64,000 bases of DNA from Epiperipatus broadwayi (taxonomy: Eukaryota > Onychophora > Udeonychophora > Euonychophora > Peripatidae). Below, one piece after another: positions 47,579-58,219 of the stretch (positions are counted from its first letter, which is position 1; each line of letters starts with the position of its first letter). Made by a program: the position numbers and the translations under genes. The notes below the pieces were generated by a model. That model was given only the letters and a program-made list of their open reading frames with translations, was not told where the DNA came from and did not search any database. Location of the stretch: assembly GCA_028023455.1 (NCBI GenBank), contig JAQFVV010000320.1, forward strand, positions 496,001 through 560,000, written 5' to 3'.

Positions 47579-48506
47579 TGTTTCATACTAATATTTAAAT
47601 TTAAACCCAATAATTATGAAAGTAAACATATTCATTACTCCAGAAAAAGGAAAACGATATGACAAATAAAATATATTTAGAGAAATATATTTAATAGATG
47701 GCTAACAGATAAAGTTAACGTGAATGAGAGCATAAAATTAATTAGCATGTTATTGAATAAATGATGAAATATTTGCTTAAAATAAACAATAGAAATTAGT
47801 TGCATAAAACAAATAATAAGAAATTCTACTTGATATATGATAATAGAGATTTACTAATAAGAATTATATGTGTAATACAATCGAAGTTGAAAAAGACTAA
47901 CTAAAAATACCAGATACCAGAAGAAAAAAGTTTTGTTTTGTGGAATTACTTAAATTGTCATTGTAAACTATTTTAATTGGGAACTGTTAGTACTGGGTAT
48001 TGGAGCTGGCTGGAGTTAGAACATGGCTTAAAGAAGCCTAGTGAGAAGCTGTCTGGGAAGTACAGGTGATTCTACTACTGAGGGAAGCAATCCCAGAAAC
48101 TGTGTCTCTGAAGATACCAATAGCTGGTTAAGTACCACAGCAGATTGCACAGATCTTATATTGTTTTTTATTTGCCTACAGGTTTTATAGGAGAAAATGC
48201 AGAACAAACTGTGAGTATATTCATTTATAAATTTGAACACAGCCAGACTCTTTAGTGACAGACTGTTGGAGTAAGAGTTTAACCTAATAGTATTATATAT
48301 ATGGGTCTTTTTGTTTGTGTGCCGAGTGATTGATATTGCTGTTATTGATACAGTGTTGTGAGGATCAGTACAAATTCATTTTAGTTAGCATTGATGTCCC
48401 TCCCTTATTGTAATTTTTGTGTTTAATAATTTTTGTTGTTATTAAATTCCTGTTTGTTACTCATTTTGTTAGTATCCATATAATATATATATGCAAATAC
48501 ACAACA
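47579..48506 (+). repeat. 3' LTR of the old gypsy element
   Basis: It starts TGTTTCATAC and ends AATACACAACA. It is uninterrupted and aligns along its length with the split 5' LTR at 43743-45890, with many substitutions and small indels. Confidence 0.7.
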
Positions 48507-49146
48507 GATAAAGTTCTAAGTATTTTCTTGGCTGCACATCCATTTTTGAAGAGCTATCTCCCTTAGAACTATTTAAGAGATGTTTTATTTCTTCCTAGAA
48601 GAGAACAAGGATAACAGATCATAGAGGAAAATGTAATAATTTTTTTATTATTACCATGAGTCTTTGATTTTATTTGTTTAAATAAAAGTCATTTTCTGTT
48701 CACTGAATCCAAATGTCATTCATTTTTTCAACAGTGGATAGGAATAGATCACAATATTCTCCTCCCACCCACCCACCCCTGATGAAATGTCACTTATTTC
48801 ATTATATCATTCTCTAAAAAATGCTTTGACGATTTTCTATTTCTTTTACTGCTTTTTTTTAGTAGTGGTTAGACTGTCCTCTTTCCAGGACTGGTTATTA
48901 TGTGTAATTCTTATGTTGGCAGAACTTTGGTATGAGCTGACTCTTGGTTATCATCCATCGGTGGGATTGCTGTTTGTTAATGTATGGTATCTGTTTTGCT
49001 TACTGCAGGGTGATTCTAGCTGGCTAAGACTGACAAAATTGGTTCTGATAAATTTGTGCAAGTTGAACTTTAGGAGCTTTCACTACTAGTGCATGTTAAT
49101 CTTTTCTGGCTCAACTTGTAACTGGTATCCACTTTGTTCAGTATAT
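48507..49146 (-). pseudogene. gypsy-related scrap, unclassified
   Basis: The segment at 48680-48760 (AAAGTCATTTTCTGTTCACT, TTTTTTCAACAGTGGATAGG) matches 56420-56500 in the same orientation, next to a recognisable gypsy integrase relic there. The plus-strand frame at 48787-49089 is antisense or chance translation. ATAT at 49143-49146 is one copy of the target duplication of the following LTR element. Confidence 0.4.
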
Positions 49147-51290
49147 TGTAACGAGATAGCGTTACATCAGTATTAAATCTAGGAAGCATAGATCAGAACG
49201 GGACAAATCGATAAACACACACACACCAGCAAGCAACCTAAAACACTCGTAATTTTATTTTCGTAACTTGTAATAGTTTTCTTCCTCTCATAAATACATT
49301 TATAAAACACATTGATAAAATACAGACGGTAAACGTCTAATTAAATGATTAAAGCTTTCAGATAATAAAAAAAAATAATAACAAAATATAATTTGCTCTC
49401 CTAAATAATAAAATATAATATGCTCTCCTAAATAGTAAAATATAATTGTCAATCAAAGACACCACGGGGTATTTAAAAATGTTTATTTTAGAAATATAGT
49501 TTTAACTAGAATAAAACTTATAGAAAAGATTTGAGGAAAAGATTAAATGCTCGACTTCTAAATTTAATATAGCTTGTATTGTTCTGGTAAAACACACGCA
49601 CACACGCATGCATTCGAGGTGTGAAGGAATAAGGTTGGTTGAGTGAGATTGCAAAATGAGATTGTCTCAAAATAAATATTGCCTTTAGCACAAAGAGTGA
49701 GTGAACAGGTACCTCAAACGCGGACCTGAACGACAACTCCAGGAACAAGGAACTCTGGGGGGAGATTGGATCCCAAGATAAGGATCAACCCTTATAAATA
49801 CCAGTCAAAACCTATTCAATGGTTCGATTCGTTCGATTCAGTTCGATTGATACGGGGATTCAGTTTTTGTTTTCCGATTCTGTGTATTCCGAGTTATCAC
49901 CTGCTCATTTTATTCCGATGCTTATGCTTTTATTTTAACAATAGAGTTGTTCTGAATTAGCTTGATTTATTCCTCAGTATTTAAGATGATCATTATGAAA
50001 TTAATACCAAGAGCGTCGATTGTCATGAGGGGCTAATAAACCCTTCAGCGATTGATCGGCGCTCCGCTACTGAAATATCTCCGAAGCTATGAAATTTCGA
50101 TAACATCGTCGTGTGAAGTTAATGCTCCTAATAATCGTAATGTTCCGTGAAACACCCAAACTCGTCCAGACCAATCGATATTCGTTGTAAACAAGCAAAT
50201 CACTCCAGCATGGAAAGCATCACCTGCGTTCAAATCCTCGTAACACTTGAAGCAGCGGAAACCAAATCAAATCCTAGGTAAATATGTTTTATATTATGTT
50301 CACTCACTCAATTTATAAACTCGTAAGGCAATCTCATAATTAACCAACATAAATTTGCACAAACAAATCTTAAAACTTTCCTCATCATGATAATTTATCT
50401 TTGTTATAGAACTTTGTAAACATGAACTTTGAACTTAAGTGAATCTAAGGAAAGATAATATATTTTTCTCAAATAGAAAGGAACTTTATCTCGATATTCA
50501 CATTATGTTATGTTTAATTATGATTCTCTGTGAGCGTGAATGTATGTGCGCGTGTGTAATAAATCAATTAATAATGTTTTCTTTTCATATTTAATAAATT
50601 TGTTCAATATCTAATCAAGTCGAGCATTTCTCAAATCTTTTCACACACACTCAAAACCGTAGTTTATTTATTCTTTAATGACTTATCTTTGAAGTATATT
50701 TAGTTAAATTTAATTTTCATTTCAATTTATTTACTTTATTAATTATGTCAACATCGTGCCGTAAGTCACGATGTTTCTTATTTAACCTTAGTTAAGATAG
50801 ATTTAAGAGCGGGCGGGTCTATAATCAATCGAAGTAAACGTCAAATAATTATGTTATATACGATAGATCGGGGGGATGAACTTGTAAGCCTAGTGTTCGG
50901 GGCGTAAACGAACCACCTCATTGGTCAGTGACAACCAATAAATGAATCTTATGCTGTAGTCGACTAATTAGAAAACCATGCTGATTTTTCATTAGCGGAC
51001 AATGCGTCTTTTCCGGGAGGAGTCGTCCTCGAAACAATCATGTAACGGCCTTGAGAAACCTTATTGGTCCATGCTGGGAGTTTTGAGCTAGTGGGTGGGA
51101 TTAGACTTCGAAATCGTTTTGACATGATGTAAGGTGATGCGAGTAATTAAAATCCACTTAAATAATCGTATCTGGCGCCCCCTTGTGTGGATAGTGAATA
51201 ACTGTCGATATAAGAAAATAAATAAAGCCTTACGCTATGTCATGTTTATTTCGAAGCCCGTAATCTCGGTTAGATAGGCGATCGGTTACA
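49147..51290 (+). repeat. 5' LTR of the Gag-only element
   Basis: It starts TGTAACGAGATAGCGTTACA, whose first and last seven bases form a hairpin, and ends GGCGATCGGTTACA. It contains a three-unit tandem repeat of AAATATAAT(T/A)TGCTCTCCTAAAT-like sequence at 49382-49450 and CA-rich stretches. The minus-strand frame at 49518-49748 recurs in the 3' LTR and is not a gene. Confidence 0.9.
51207..51226 (+). promoter_or_regulatory. TATA-like and poly-A signal region of the LTR
   Basis: GATATAAG followed by AATAAA (51221-51226) lies about 65 bp before the LTR end, with the same arrangement in the 3' LTR (AATAAA at 55763-55768). It is a plausible U3/R border. Promoter use is inferred. Confidence 0.4.
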
Positions 51291-51310
51291 TTGGCGCTTC
51301 CAACGTGAGG
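51291..51310 (+). promoter_or_regulatory. putative primer binding site
   Basis: TTGGCGCTTCCAACGTGAGG directly follows the 5' LTR. It resembles the lysine-tRNA-type site TGGCGCCCAACGTGGGG used by many gypsy-like elements, but with extra bases in the middle. Primer identity is therefore uncertain. Confidence 0.6.
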
Positions 51311-51673
51311 CTAGTATAAATGACGCTTCTAAACATAAAGATAAAGCAAATCTAGATACTAGCAAAAGCGGCCGAACCTGGGAGAAGACGCGGAAATGTT
51401 TATGTAAACAAAAGCTTGAAAAAAAAAAAAAAAAATAATAAACAAACGGAACAAAATCGCGGCGATTCTTAACATCGCAAATATGTAAACAAAACATCGG
51501 GAACCGGAGCAAAATAAACAAAATAAATAAAACATAGCAGGAGATAAGGGAGCGGACGCCGATCGGTCGCTGTCACCATAAAACGAATAAAATCAAAAGA
51601 AAAAAGAACCACATTCCCGTAAACAGTAGTGACAAAAGTTAGAATAGGACAAAGATAAAATAAACATCAAATC

Positions 51674-52828
51674 ATGGAAGAAGAGACAAATGAGGACATG
51701 TGGGAACAGACGGGAGAAAGTCCCATCCAGTTTAAAAAACAGGATACGCAAAATGAAGGGGATATCAAAACCCTAATAAGGATGATGACGCAAATGATGG
51801 CCGAAATGAGGGAAGATAGAGAAGAGCGGAGAAGAGAGAGGGAAGAGTTTAGAGAGGAGATAAGGCAACTACTCGGGGGAAAGGAAAGGAAGCTAGAAGA
51901 GGACAAAGGGGAGGAGAGTAGTTTAACCCAAGTTAAGGAAGAAATAACTCAGAATGCGTCGAAGACGGACAGGACGAAGGCAGACCTGAGGGAGCTAAAG
52001 GAGAAAGTTGAGATCCTAACGGAGGACGTAGGAAAGGGCGAGAGGCATCAGGACGTGATGAAAGAAGCGATCAGGCAGACTGAAGAGGTGTGTCATGAAA
52101 TTAGGCAACAACAGGACGAGATCCGAGAGACAATGGGGGAGTGGGGACAGAGAATTCAAAGGATTGAAGCCGACCAGGGGCATGGGAACATGAGTAGAAG
52201 GATGGAAGAGATGGAGAAGAGATGGGAAAGGCAGATGTCGCAACGGGACACAAGTCATGTATGGGCGGAGAGGCAGATGAAAATCGAAATATTTAGAGCC
52301 GGGATGAACGAAAACCCAATGGACCACCTCGAAAGCGTCAGGAATCTGTTTCGAGAGCCGACGGAGAGAGAACCAGATCGAGTAAATATTGCGAGCGGCT
52401 ACTTACAGGGCCCAGCGAGAGACTGGTGGAGAACGCTGGAGTTTAAACCCCGGTCATATGAGGAGTATAAAGAGGAAGTCTTGCGGTGTTTCTGGAACAC
52501 AGCACGCCAGGAGGGGACTTATTTTAGGATCACTAGGGAGAAGTATGGGGGAAGGCCCAACGAGACGGCCACACAATTTTATTATAGGCAGGTGGCGAGC
52601 CTTCAACAATTGCCTGCATACCCTATGACAGAGATGCAGATCATATCGATAATCAGACACAATATGCCGACCACCCTAAGACGCATGATGCTGGGAAGGG
52701 ATTGCAAAGGAATCCATGAAATGGGGGAATTGGTCGCGAAATTCGAACAAGAAGAGGGAATAGGGGGGCCGATGGAGGGGTCTAGTAATGAACACCCCAG
52801 AAAACGTGTACCACCGGACCGATACTAG
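51674..52828 (+). CDS. gag: Gag-like protein of a non-autonomous LTR element
   Basis: The intact 384-codon frame begins at the first ATG after the 5' LTR leader (MEEETNEDMW) and ends TAG. Residues 30-200 are rich in Glu, Arg, Lys and Gln and look like long coiled coils. Residues 205-360 resemble a Ty3/gypsy capsid domain: MKIEIFRAGMNENPMDHLES, LQGPARDWWRTLEF (244-257), YKEEVLRCFW, FYYRQVASLQQLP, and a C-terminal helix ending VAKFEQEEG. The tail is basic (PRKRVPPDRY). No zinc knuckle, protease or RT follows. Likely role: assembly of particles around element RNA, which would need enzymes from a related full element. The frame has no internal lesions and is far GC-richer than neighbouring DNA. 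Antisense frames over the same interval are shadows. Confidence 0.85.
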   Translation: MEEETNEDMWEQTGESPIQFKKQDTQNEGDIKTLIRMMTQMMAEMREDREERRREREEFREEIRQLLGGKERKLEEDKGEESSLTQVKEEITQNASKTDRTKADLRELKEKVEILTEDVGKGERHQDVMKEAIRQTEEVCHEIRQQQDEIRETMGEWGQRIQRIEADQGHGNMSRRMEEMEKRWERQMSQRDTSHVWAERQMKIEIFRAGMNENPMDHLESVRNLFREPTEREPDRVNIASGYLQGPARDWWRTLEFKPRSYEEYKEEVLRCFWNTARQEGTYFRITREKYGGRPNETATQFYYRQVASLQQLPAYPMTEMQIISIIRHNMPTTLRRMMLGRDCKGIHEMGELVAKFEQEEGIGGPMEGSSNEHPRKRVPPDRY

Positions 52829-53655
52829 CTAATAGGACGGAGGGAAAACGAGTTGACGACCAGGGATAGCATAAGGACAATATTCAAGGGAACGCACAGG
52901 GGAAATAGATGCCACAAACCGGGAATGACCTAGGACACGAATCGGAATATGACGTTGGATATGGAAAAAAAAAAAAAAAAAAAAAGGGAGGATGACTAAC
53001 CCCAAGCCCTGGAATAACACCGAACAGATCAAACGATCGCAAAGCAGCCTCTAGCCTATAGAGCCAACGTGTTGGCGGATCGACCGGAGAGTACCCTGCA
53101 AATCCAGGAGACGGCTGGCACATGACGGGCTCAACCTCAGTGCGGGAAATCACATAAACCATTTCGTTAGAGTTCGTGCTAGCTCACTTCCCAAACGTTG
53201 TTATTGCTGGGCGAGTCAGACTTTCCGAAATTGTAGATCGAGATCAATCATATTCTGTATCGGGGACTTCGGAAAAGTCCATCCCCATACCCCCGTTAGG
53301 GATGCACGAGACCCATTGGCCATAGTCGTCAATCGTGACATACCCTAGATTACCAAATAGTGTTATTGTATTTCTTCCGTTAAGAGTCGTTTAAAGGGGA
53401 AGTCTGACCGCAGAGCACTTGATCCAAATTTTAAGGGAAGGCGGAGCCGCAGACAAACGGCCGGAATAGCCGTCATAAGGGGAACAGTACCGCACAAAGG
53501 AAAAGAGGACGTTGGGTCGATTCGTTGGACGCTGCTCTCACAAAAAAAAACAAAAAAAACAAAGGGGGGATTAAGGGAACATGTAATGCCAGAGGGCCGA
53601 TAATTTCGCTCCTTCACCGAGCTAAAACCCGCAGCATCGGATTTTACTCTACACC
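52829..53655 (+). other. noncoding 3' interior of the Gag-only element
   Basis: After the gag stop the same frame stays open for 34 codons and includes RCHKPG, which could be the remnant of a zinc knuckle. Then come a 20-A run at 52965-52984 and about 650 bp without a frame of retroviral type. The minus-strand frames at 52884-53162 and 53363-53617 show no family motif. The position where pol would lie has been lost or replaced. Confidence 0.5.
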
Positions 53656-53668
53656 GGGCGGGGAGATA
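53656..53668 (+). promoter_or_regulatory. polypurine tract
   Basis: GGGCGGGGAGATA ends immediately before the TG of the 3' LTR, the expected place of the plus-strand primer. Confidence 0.7.
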
Positions 53669-55832
53669 TGTAACGAGACAGCGTTACATCAGTATTAAAT
53701 CTAGGAAGCATAGATCAGAACGGGACAAATCGATAAACACACACACACCAGCAAGCAACCTAAAACACTCGTAATTTTATTTTCGTAACTTGTAATAGTT
53801 TTCTTCCTCTCATAAATACATTTATAAAACACATTGATAAAATACAGACGGTAAACGTCTAATTAAATGATTAAAGCTTTCAGATAATAAAAAATAATAA
53901 CAAAATATAATTTGCTCTCCTAAATAATAAAATATAATATGCTCTCCTAAATAGTAAAATATAATTGTCAATCAAAGACACCACGGGGTATTTAAAAATG
54001 TTTATTTTAGAAATATAGTTTTAACTAGAATAAAACTTATAGAAAAGATTTGAGGAAAAGATTAAATGCTCGACTTCTAAATTTAATATAGCTTGTATTG
54101 TTCTGGTAAAACACACGCACACACGCATGCATTCGAGGTGTGAAGGAATAAGGTTGGTTGAGTGAGATTGCAAAATGAGATTGTCTCAAAATAAATATTG
54201 CCTTTAGCACAAAGAGTGAGTGAACAGGTACCTCAAACGCGGACCTGAACGACAACTCCAGGAACAGGGAACTCTGGGGGGAGATTGGATCCCAAGATAA
54301 GGATCAACCCTTATAAATACCAGTCAAAACCTATTCAATGGTTCGATTCGTTCGATTCAGTTCGATTGATACGTTACATTGTTGTTGTTGTTGTGGGGAT
54401 TCAGTTTTTGTTTTCCGATTCTGTGTATTCCGAGTTATCACCTGCTCATTTTATTCCGATGCTTATGCTTTTATTTTAACAATAGAGTTGTTCTGAATTA
54501 GCTTGATTTATTCCTCAGTATTTAAGATGATCATTATGAAATTAATACCAAGAGCGTCGATTGTCATGAGGGGCTAATAAACCCTTCAGCGATTGATCGG
54601 CGCTCCGCTACTGAAATATCTCCGAAGCTATGAAATTTCGATAACATCGTCGTGTGAAGTTAATGCTCCTAATAATCGTAATGTTCCGTGAAACACCCAA
54701 ACTCGTCCAGACCAATCGATATTCGTTGTAAACAAGCAAATCACTCCAGCATGGAAAGCATCACCTGCGTTCAAATCCTCGTAACACTTGAAGCAGCGGA
54801 AACCAAATCAAATCCTAGGTAAATATGTTTTATATTATGTTCACTCACTCAATTTATAAACTCGTAAGGCAATCTCATAATTAACCAACATAAATTTGCA
54901 CAAACAAATCTTAAAACTTTCCTCATCATGATAATTTATCTTTGTTATAGAACTTTGTAAACATGAACTTTGAACTTAAGTGAATCTAAGGAAAGATAAT
55001 ATAGTTTTCTCAAATAGAAAGGAACTTTATCTCGATATTCACATTATGTTATGTTTAATTATGATTCTCTGTGAGCGTGAATGTATGTGCGCGTGTGTAA
55101 TAAATCAATTAATAATGTTTTCTTTTCATATTTAATAAATTTGTTCAATATCTAATCAAGTCGAGCATTTCTCAAATCTTTTCACACACACTCAAAACCG
55201 TAGTTTATTTATTCTTTAATGACTTATCTTTGAAGTATATTTAGTTAAATTTAATTTTCATTTCAATTTATTTACTTTATTAATTATGTCAACATCGTGC
55301 CGTAAGTCACGATGTTTCTTATTTTAACCTTAGTTAAGATAGATTTAAGAGCGGGCGGGTCTATAATCAATCGAAGTAAACGTCAAATAATTATGTTATA
55401 TACGATAGATCGGGGGGATGAACTTGTAAGCCTAGTGTTCGGGGCGTAAACGAACCACCTCATTGGTCAGTGACAACCAATAAATGAATCTTATGCTGTA
55501 GTCGACTAATTAGAAAACCATGCTGATTTTTCATTAGCGGACAATGCGTCTTTTCCGGGAGGAGTCGTCCTCGAAACAATCATGTAACGGCCTTGAGAAA
55601 CCTTATTGGTCCATGCTGGGAGTTTTGAGCTAGTGGGTGGGATTAGACTTCGAAATCGTTTTGACATGATGTAAGGTGATGCGAGTAATTAAAATCCACT
55701 TAAATAATCGTATCTGGCGCCCCCTTGTGTGGATAGTGAATAACTGTCGATATAAGAAAATAAATAAAGCCTTACGCTATGTCATGTTTATTTCGAAGCC
55801 CGTAATCTCGGTTAGATAGGGGATCGGTTACA
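53669..55832 (+). repeat. 3' LTR of the Gag-only element
   Basis: Nearly identical to the 5' LTR. It has 22 extra bases near 54374 containing (TTG)n, three fewer A in the A-tract near 53888, one extra T near 55322, and about five substitutions. It ends GGGGATCGGTTACA at 55832, followed by ATAT. Confidence 0.9.
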
Positions 55833-55879
55833 ATATATATGACATAAAACTTTTATAGCTATTTTAAAATGCCTATAAT

Positions 55880-56500
55880 TTGCTGCCTCGTACTCTTTGG
55901 TAATAGGTTTAGGTTCAAGGCTGAAATAAATTGTGTCTCACACTATGATTTATTAATATTTTAGCTGGATTTTGCCATAAATAGTATATGGAGTTAGTAG
56001 CATTCTAGTTATATGCATGCTCCAATCAATTGATGTTTTATTCTGTTTTTCATCTTTTATGCCAGACATTCAGCTTGTCCATTGCTCTCACGATGGAATG
56101 GTGGTGTCAATACATGTTTGATTTCATTATTTGCACAGGAATCCTTGCATTGGCAGGACATAAAGGCTGTTCCATTATCAGTAACAATGGTTAAAGCAAG
56201 ACCATGAGTTGCAAATATTTTTCTCAAATATTTAATCATGGTTGAAATGTTGAAATTGAGTACTATAATTACTTCTGACCATTTAGGGTAGGCATCCGCA
56301 ATAATAATAAATCTTTTGCCTTTCCAAAGTCAAACATGATGTAGGAGGATTTTTTTTCAATCTCCAGTTGTCTTTGGCCCAAAATATGCTAATTTCTCTG
56401 CTTTACCATTGAATGGTTTGATGAAAGTCATTTCTTGTTTATTGAATCCATATGATGAGTTCACTTTTTCAAAGGTGAATAGGGATGGATGACAACAAAA
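55880..56500 (-). pseudogene. gypsy-type integrase core relic
   Basis: The minus strand at 56239-56057 is open for 60 codons and reads IKYLRKIFATHGLALTIVTD, then NGTAFMSCQCKDSCANNEIK and PPFHRESNGQAE. This is the second half of the gypsy integrase core with its second catalytic Asp (V-T-D-N-G) and the Glu of S-N-G-Q-A-E. Upstream (56240-56340) GKRFIIIxDAYPKW-like sequence in shifted frames is the first half. Integrase joins element cDNA to host DNA. Only a fragment remains, cut off near the Gag-only element, and a related scrap lies beyond that element at 48680. Confidence 0.7.
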
Positions 56501-56758
56501 ACAAAATTGGAAACCATTTGAATATGCTGATATTCTATCACTATACTATCTGGTATCCATTAATTATTTAAGTTTATAGTAAGTGATTTTTAAAATGATG
56601 AAAAATGTTCTTGAAAACACTAATAATTATATGAGAAAGTCATGTGATTTTTTTTTATTGTTGGTATTAAACATTTTAGTCATAAGGTAGAAGAAACATA
56701 AAAATGAGGTCTCTAAAGATCTAAATAACCTTTGCAATCAAGTTGGCTTGCATCCAAA

Positions 56759-56924
56759 CCTTAAGATTTAACTGATATAAAGAATTAAAATATGACTGCT
56801 AAATGCATAAGCAAATTAACTCCAGTTTGAATTCTAAGCCACCTTAAGATTTAACTGATATAAAGAATTAAAATATGACTGCTAAATGCATAAGCAAATT
56901 AACTCCAGTTTGAATTCTAAGCCA
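56759..56924. repeat. perfect 83-bp tandem duplication
   Basis: The unit CCTTAAGATTTAACTGATAT...TTGAATTCTAAGCCA occupies 56759-56841 and again 56842-56924 with no difference seen. Confidence 0.9.
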
Positions 56925-58103
56925 TTCCTTGTAAAATACCAAATCCAGAAACTAGCAAGAGATGTAGATATTATAGCAGTATAGATAATTCATATTTATA
57001 AAATACAGCTTTAGAATAGGTCAAGAGGATTGCTTTTGTAAATAGAACACTTACTAAGTTTGTATATTTTATCAATTTTCTGCTATGCATTACATAGAAT
57101 TTTTTTATATTTTAAAGAGAAAGTAATGTATTTTAACTACATAATTCTAACCATTATAAATGAAATGTTTAATATTGGTAAACCAAAACACATCTATTGC
57201 TTTAAAAAAAATGTCTTCTATTGATTTTATTATGGAATAAGTTCATATAAATAATAGCCAAGTTCTGAATTTTAAACTATGGCACTTCAGTTTTCAGATT
57301 TATATATTATTAGTTCTTCAATATAATAAATTATGTAATTGATTATATATGTATGCATCCAGAAAATTTAATGTGTGTACTACTCTTAGTGTTTGAACTC
57401 TTTCATATAGAATTCTTAATTTTTAAAAGTCCATTATTACTTTATTCATCTTTACTAATAATCTTTTAATAAGAATTATGACTGATTGTTTTCTTTTCTA
57501 CAGTATTATACTGCAGTTTTGTAAAAAATGAGGAAAGACTTTTATAACAATGTGAGGATCTTGAATAATTCGGAGTTTGGCATATAGATAATCAAAAGTT
57601 CTATTCTAAATTTTTTTATTACAATTTAATGTAATTCAGCTTTAAATCATTATTTGCCCTTTGTAAAACTATGTTTTGTATTACCATTTCTCAATCCTTT
57701 TTTATATAACCAGTGTAACTCATAGCTCATGTTAGTTATAATGCAGCTTCAAATATAATGATGCCAAATAAATTATTTTAGAACAATGGGAAACAATGGC
57801 AAACTATCACGGCCACTAATAAGTGGTATCTTTATTCATATTATTATAGTTTTCAGTTACTCCATCTGCTCTTGATCAGAGAACACTTGTATATATAAGA
57901 AGTAAATGCTGGGTTGTGTTTCTTTACTACATTTATATCACATTTAAATACAAACGGCATAATACAGGTATTACAACTTAGTTTGCATGCCGACTGCATA
58001 TGAATTTTTTTATATATATTATTTGTAAAGACTTGACTGCTGTACTTTTTTTAGAACTAAAAGAATCTCATAATTTCCCTGCTTTTCTTATCTTTTTTTT
58101 TTT
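56925..58103. other. AT-rich DNA without a supported gene
   Basis: Nothing recognised before the SINE at 58104; 58090-58103 is the left copy of its target repeat. Confidence 0.5.
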
Positions 58104-58205
58104 CATATATCATAGTATCAGCTGGGACGCGAATCCACACCCGTCTGCAACCAACTACTTACTTGCAAGGCGGATGCGATGACCTATCGGCTAACAACGC
58201 TTGAC
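58104..58205 (-). mobile_element. about 102-bp tRNA-derived SINE, copy 2
   Basis: On the minus strand it starts TGTCAAGCGTTGTTAGCCGA, continues with GCATCCGCCTTGCAAG (D arm and anticodon arm like those of a tRNA), and has the B box GGATTCGCGTCCC and tail CAGCTGATACTATGATATATG. It is flanked by ATCTTTTTTTTTTT at 58090-58103 and 58206-58219. It shares head, B box and tail with the copy at 9600-9697. The plus-strand frames across it are chance. Confidence 0.65.
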
Positions 58206-58219
58206 ATCTTTTTTTTTTT

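Larger units (their letters stand above)
43743..48506 (+). mobile_element. old gypsy-type LTR retrotransposon with nested insertion
   Basis: Two diverged direct repeats frame a gag-protease-integrase remnant. The 5' LTR spans 43743-45890 (2148 bp, of which about 1.22 kb is a nested Penelope-like element) and the 3' LTR spans 47579-48506 (928 bp). Net lengths agree at about 925 and 928 bp. Both LTRs start TGTTT and end AATACACAACA. A purine-rich tract ending in an 11-G run directly precedes the 3' LTR. The internal region is only 1.69 kb and jumps from protease to the integrase C-terminus. No target duplication could be recognised, fitting an old insertion. Confidence 0.75.
49147..55832 (+). 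mobile_element. young Gag-only LTR retrotransposon with 2.1-kb LTRs
   Basis: A 6686-bp element with two long direct repeats (2144 and 2164 bp), TG...CA ends, an ATAT duplication at 49143-49146 and 55833-55836, a primer-binding-like site right after the 5' LTR and a polypurine tract right before the 3' LTR. The 2378-bp interior has one long frame, a Gag-like protein at 51674-52828, and no protease, RT, RNase H or integrase. Only about five substitutions were noticed between the LTRs, so the insertion is recent. The element is GC-richer than its surroundings. It fits the class of non-autonomous elements that keep gag but have lost pol. Confidence 0.88.

Noticed and set aside
48787-49089. 100-codon plus-strand frame, membrane-like
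   Set aside because: It lies next to gypsy-related sequence on the minus strand; the hydrophobic look comes from T-rich antisense sequence.
49518-49748. Minus-strand frame of 76 codons in the 5' LTR, repeated at 54037-54255
   Set aside because: It exists twice only because the LTR is duplicated; composition is non-specific and it has no recognised motif.
52016-53162. Antisense frames over gag and its 3' flank
   Set aside because: Shadows of the gag frame and of the purine-rich strand (Phe/Pro/His/Leu-rich); no family motif.
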